The notes beneath the pieces are model-generated. The model ran no database searches. It saw only the letters and a program-made list of their open reading frames with translations, and was not told the DNA's origin. DNA of 55,179 bases from NCBI GenBank assembly GCA_016875915.1, contig VGOM01000012.1:1-55179 (forward strand), read 5' to 3'. A program made the translations under genes and the position numbers. The DNA comes from Chloroflexota bacterium. GTDB taxonomy: Bacteria > Chloroflexota > Dehalococcoidia > UBA2247 > RBG-13-53-26. Below are positions 52,020 through 55,179 of the stretch, piece by piece; positions within the stretch are counted from its first letter, which is position 1; each line of letters begins with the position of its first letter.

Positions 52020-52214
52020 ATGGTCTTCCTGACCTGCCCCACCTGCGGGGGTGGAGGGTACGTGCAGAGTCAGCTTTGTGCCAGGTGCCGCGGTTTCGGC
52101 GAGGTCATGGGACCGCGCAGATCGGCCCTGGTGAAGGCGACCCAGCGGAGGCAGATGCCGATGCCTGCACGTCGAAGTGGTTCCCTCCCGCGATGGCATA
52201 TCGGCCTAATCTAG
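52020..52214 (+). CDS. Small DnaJ-type zinc-finger protein
   Basis: A 64-residue basic protein. Two CxxCxGxG-like motifs, CPTCGGGGYV and CARCRGFGEV (residues 6-31), match one half of the DnaJ cysteine-rich zinc domain. A disordered Arg-rich tail follows. No J domain is present. The ribosome site GGGAGGTGAT lies five bases ahead of ATG 52020. It probably binds zinc and perhaps nucleic acid or protein. Its promoter shares an upstream box with the riboswitch B gene, which suggests common control. Confidence 0.72.
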   Translation: MVFLTCPTCGGGGYVQSQLCARCRGFGEVMGPRRSALVKATQRRQMPMPARRSGSLPRWHIGLI

Positions 52215-52343
52215 CGCAGATCGGCGCAACGGGATCACCGGGTCACCCGACCCGAGATCACCTCTCGCTGGGCTGGGGTTTCCCCTCTTCGTCAACCCCG
52301 GCCCAGTCCCCCTTTCTTCGTGGCAGAGAACGGAGCTGGGGCA

Positions 52344-52688
52344 TCAGTGATGGGATGCAGGCGGGACCGCCACAACCTTGTATGTCTTGATCAGGCCCTT
52401 GGCCTCCGTGAGCAGCCCGAGACAGAGCAGCACCGTCTTGCCGACGGTGACGTCGTAGCGCATGGCGTTGCCGTTGATGGCGACGTTCGCCAGTTGAAGG
52501 CCTCCTCTCTTGAAGGTCTCGCGGAAGAACTCCTCGATGTTCTGGCGACCCTTCACGTCGATTGCCTGGAAGCCCAGGGCAGAGGGGGCATCGTCGTAGA
52601 ACCCCCCGTCTTCTGCGAAGAGGGCGGCCACCCCGCCGGCGTCTCCAGCCTTGAGGCATTGACTGTACTTCTCCAGCAGTGCTGACAA
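52344..52688 (-). CDS. SnoaL/NTF2-like protein
   Basis: A 114-residue protein of the NTF2-like superfamily: LLEKYSQCLKAGDAGGVAALFAEDGGFYDD is the standard opening helix and strand, followed by GRQNIEEFFRETF and a four-strand sheet. The start was set at TTG 52688 because GGAGG lies eight bases upstream and a TTGACC-N17-TAGTCT promoter ends about 30 bases before it, so the longer upstream frame cannot be translated. Members include isomerases and binding proteins; no specific reaction can be assigned. Confidence 0.78.
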   Translation of the reverse strand: MSALLEKYSQCLKAGDAGGVAALFAEDGGFYDDAPSALGFQAIDVKGRQNIEEFFRETFKRGGLQLANVAINGNAMRYDVTVGKTVLLCLGLLTEAKGLIKTYKVVAVPPASHH

Positions 52689-52719
52689 CTGTCTGTCCTC
52701 CTCTCTCCGGTTCTGCCTG

Positions 52720-52748
52720 AGACTATCAGAGACTGTATCGTGGGTCAA
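52720..52748 (-). promoter_or_regulatory. Promoter of the SnoaL-like gene
   Basis: On the minus strand TTGACC (52748-52743), a 17-base spacer and TAGTCT (52725-52720), 32 bases ahead of the TTG start. Confidence 0.6.
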
Positions 52749-52913
52749 TGGAGCGGTCTGTCCTGATGGGGCTCGATTGCCGGCCCAAGGTCGTCCGAGG
52801 GGGGCCAGCCGGGCGTTGGTGCACGGAAGATGAGCATGATAACATCTATGAAGGGGCGGTTCAGTCAGGCAGGCGCTGTCCGCCGTCAACTGGAGAGAGG
52901 GGGCGAAGGCAGT

Positions 52914-53756
52914 ATGGGTTTGATGATAGAGGCGATCCGTCGGCGTGTCTCGGTGAGAACATATGCGGCACGGCCCGTCGAGGAGGACAAGAAACTGGCG
53001 GTGGTCGATCTCTTCCGTGCCAACGCTGCCGGCCCTTTCGGTCAGCCGGTCAGATTCGCGCTGGTTGATTTCTCAGAAATGGAGCGGGAAGAGGTCAGGA
53101 CCCTGGGGACCTACGGGACCATCAGGGGTGCCCGGATGTACATTGTCAGTGCGGTCAGAGACGGCCGGGGGGCGATGGAGGACCTGGGGTACTGTTTCGA
53201 GAAGGTGATACTGGGAGCCACCTCCCTGGGGCTGGGAACCTGCTGGATGGGGGGCACCTTCCGCAGAGCGAGCTTCGCCCGGAGGATAGCAGCCTCGGAG
53301 GGCGAACTGGTCCCGGCGGTCAGCCCCATCGGGTACGCCGGTGACAAGAGATCCGTCATGGATCGGCTGTTCCGGCGGTTTGCCGGGTCCGACGCGCGCA
53401 AGCCTTGGGATGAGCTGTTCTTCGATAGCGGAATGACAGAGCCTCTGGCGAGAGAGGCGACGGGCGGCTATGCCACGGCGCTTGAGTGTGTCAGGCTGGG
53501 GCCCTCCGCATCAAACAAACAGCCCTGGCGAGTCGTGAGACAGGGGGATGGCCTCTTCCATTTCTACCTGAAGCGAACGCCGGGCTATGACAGGATGGTG
53601 AGATCGACGGACCTGCAGCTTGTGGACATGGGCATTGCCCTGAGTCACTTCGAGCTGGTGGCCAGGGAAGACGGGTTAGCCGGCGGGTGGGTTCAAGCTC
53701 CGCCCGATCTTGATGCGGGCAGCCTCAGGTATGTCCTGAGCTGGAGGGCAGCGTAG
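52914..53756 (+). CDS. Nitroreductase-family protein (TM1586-like)
   Basis: A 280-residue protein of the FMN nitroreductase superfamily in its two-half form. The N-terminal IRRRVSVRTYAARPVEED is the FMN phosphate-binding segment, GATSLGLGTCWMGG is the usual central motif, and LECVRLGPSASNKQPWRVV in the second half repeats the substrate and FMN contact. The last part (DLQLVDMGIALSHFELVAREDG) is family-typical. ATG 52914 is preferred over more upstream in-frame ATGs because the N-terminal FMN motif then lies at residue 8-25. The natural substrate is unknown. Confidence 0.88.
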   Translation: MGLMIEAIRRRVSVRTYAARPVEEDKKLAVVDLFRANAAGPFGQPVRFALVDFSEMEREEVRTLGTYGTIRGARMYIVSAVRDGRGAMEDLGYCFEKVILGATSLGLGTCWMGGTFRRASFARRIAASEGELVPAVSPIGYAGDKRSVMDRLFRRFAGSDARKPWDELFFDSGMTEPLAREATGGYATALECVRLGPSASNKQPWRVVRQGDGLFHFYLKRTPGYDRMVRSTDLQLVDMGIALSHFELVAREDGLAGGWVQAPPDLDAGSLRYVLSWRAA

Positions 53757-53815
53757 ATACTGCTGCCTGGAGGCTTGCGCACCGCGCGGACGAGCCCGGG
53801 AGATATGGCGGCGGC

Positions 53816-54097
53816 TCAATCGGCGTTGGCCAGCACCGACACAATTCCGAAGAACAGGCCCACGAAGCCGAGGCAGATGGTTGACAGCCGTCTCGACGTC
53901 GGGATGGCGGGATATGTGGACTGAGCCGGCTCCCGGAGAGCGCCTTCCAGAAGTCCCTCGGGGGTATCTTGGAGGGCACCCTCGCTTGTCGGCCCCTGTT
54001 CGGACTCTACCCCGATGACCGACCTCGGCCACCCCGTGAATCCGGCCACCAGGAAGACTATCCCTAGGGCGAGCAGCAACACGCCGACGAACATCAT
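53816..54097 (-). CDS. Small two-pass membrane protein
   Basis: A 93-residue protein with a hydrophobic N-terminal helix (MMFVGVLLLALGIVFLVAGF) and a C-terminal helix (LSTICLGFVGLFFGIVSVLA), separated by an acidic linker of about 45 residues. No family recognised. The ribosome site is weak. It lies 69 bases downstream of a coiled-coil gene's start region partner (54167-54430) in the same direction. Confidence 0.6.
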   Translation of the reverse strand: MMFVGVLLLALGIVFLVAGFTGWPRSVIGVESEQGPTSEGALQDTPEGLLEGALREPAQSTYPAIPTSRRLSTICLGFVGLFFGIVSVLANAD

Positions 54098-54166
54098 CCG
54101 GCGTCTGCCTTCATCCTGCCAGGCTCCTCTCCGGGCATTCCGGGTGAGGGAGAGTCCACTGCTGCG

Positions 54167-54430
54167 TCACGCGCCATCCAGCAGTCTCTTCACTTCGGCC
54201 AGGATCTCAATCTCGTGCGACGGCGGGCTGACCTGCGGTCCGCCCGGCTGAATGGTGGTATCCGGGCTGTCACTGCTGCCGTGAAGCCGGTTGTGGCTGC
54301 GGACGATCTCCACCAGCTTCTGCAGTTGCCGGTTCAGCTTCTCGGTCCTCTCCGTCAGCTCGATGCTTGCATTGACTAGCTGACTGGTGGCCTTCTCCAA
54401 TTGGTCCAATGCCTTCGTGAAGTCGTTCAT
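54167..54430 (-). CDS. Small coiled-coil protein
   Basis: An 87-residue soluble protein with a heptad-like N-terminal helix (FTKALDQLEKATSQLVNASIELTERTEKLNRQLQKLVEIV, about residues 4-43), then a short Pro/Gly/Ser linker and a second short helix. GAGGGGGG lies four bases ahead of ATG 54430; upstream in-frame codons run into non-coding sequence. Function unknown; probably oligomeric. Confidence 0.72.
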   Translation of the reverse strand: MNDFTKALDQLEKATSQLVNASIELTERTEKLNRQLQKLVEIVRSHNRLHGSSDSPDTTIQPGGPQVSPPSHEIEILAEVKRLLDGA

Positions 54431-54610
54431 GTTTCCCCCCTCACAGCCGCTCTGGCTGGCGCACGCTGCCGTCTGTGCGCCGACGGCCGCCCCGGCTGGT
54501 GACCAAGACCATATCACAGGGAGCGGGTATTGTTCAACTCGAGCTCGGCCTCGAGATCAGGCTCGCCTTGCCCGGTTGCCTCTGCCCTGCTGTGGGCGAG
54601 GATGAACGAC

Positions 54611-54649
54611 AAGAGGCTGGACTGGCCCGAGGGCCCTGTCCAGCCTCTT
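54611..54649 (-). terminator. Terminator after the rRNA-tRNA transcript
   Basis: A stem of about twelve base pairs (AAGAGGCTGGAC with GTCCAGCCTCTT) and an inner GC helix lies 10 bases beyond the tRNA 3' end on the minus strand, followed by GTCGTTC. The T-tract is modest but the position fits the end of the 23S-tRNA transcript. Confidence 0.7.
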
Positions 54650-54658
54650 CACGTTTCT

Positions 54659-54733
54659 TGGTAGCGGGGGTTGGATTTGAACCAACGACCTTCGGGTTAT
54701 GGGCCCGACGAGCTACCACTGCTCCACCCCGCG
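54659..54733 (-). tRNA. Initiator tRNA-Met (CAT)
   Basis: A 75-base tRNA with encoded CCA. The anticodon arm TCGGG-CCCATAA-CCCGA carries the three GC pairs and CAT anticodon of bacterial initiators, and C1 opposite U72 leaves the first acceptor pair unpaired, the other initiator hallmark. The acceptor continues GCGGGG with CCCCGC and the T arm is GTTGG-TTCAAAT-CCAAC. It lies 27 bases after the 23S rRNA 3' end in the same direction. Confidence 0.95.
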
Positions 54734-54760
54734 GTGTTGACGTATTGCTGCAGAGAGAGC

Positions 54761-55179
<419 letters not shown>

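Overview
The window is a high-GC bacterial chromosome segment with no phage, insertion sequence or CRISPR array. The family mix points to an uncultured Chloroflexota lineage, most likely Dehalococcoidia: several phytoene-dehydrogenase-like FAD oxidoreductases, VAO-type flavoproteins, Fix-type electron carriers, C-terminally membrane-anchored surface proteins, and a 23S rRNA gene not followed by 5S. This placement is inference from gene content; the few hundred bases of 23S rRNA at the right end would settle it.

Region 1 (1-6419, plus strand, with a relative at 10790-12538 on the minus strand) is a redox cluster: four phytoene-desaturase-type FAD oxidoreductases in two paralogous pairs, a zinc alcohol dehydrogenase and a small conserved protein. 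Region 2 (6561-14001) holds a radical SAM protein resembling tetraether lipid synthase, an MscS-like channel, a HEAT-repeat protein and a small Cys-rich protein preceded by a c-di-GMP-II-type riboswitch. Region 3 (14092-18718) holds a GNAT protein, a polysaccharide deacetylase, a flippase and a membrane protein.

Region 4 (19397-25853) is a cell-surface locus. It has two paralogous parallel beta-helix proteins. One carries its own membrane anchor. The other ends in a dockerin and is followed 11 bases later by a membrane-anchored cohesin protein, so the pair probably forms a non-covalent surface attachment. A DUF1616 membrane protein follows. Region 5 (25933-40382, all minus strand, many 4-base ATGA overlaps) is a polysaccharide or glycoconjugate operon. 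Its first three genes look like WbpE fused to WbpD, then WbpA and WbpB. Together they are the enzyme set for UDP-2,3-diacetamido-2,3-dideoxyglucuronate. Glycosyltransferases, a DUF354 protein, a FemAB-like transferase, a deacetylase, a nucleotidyltransferase-kinase fusion and a large membrane protein follow.

Region 6 (40760-43910) is a large secreted repeat protein behind a second c-di-GMP-II-type riboswitch. Its promoter shares a 19-base box and a 10-base -10 block with a promoter at 51931. Region 7 (43910-50841) is an electron-transfer operon: VAO-type flavoprotein, EtfB (no EtfA), CCG-domain Fe-S protein, second VAO-type flavoprotein, FixC and FixX. Region 8 (50905-55179) has tRNA-Lys(CTT), small membrane and soluble proteins, a nitroreductase, an initiator tRNA and the 3' end of 23S rRNA on the minus strand.

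Taken together: surface display and polysaccharide genes under apparent c-di-GMP control, next to catabolic flavoenzyme clusters of unknown substrate. The most notable items are the paired riboswitches with a compensatory pseudoknot change, the cohesin-dockerin pair, the WbpE-WbpD fusion, the Tes-like radical SAM protein and the EtfB-without-EtfA cluster.
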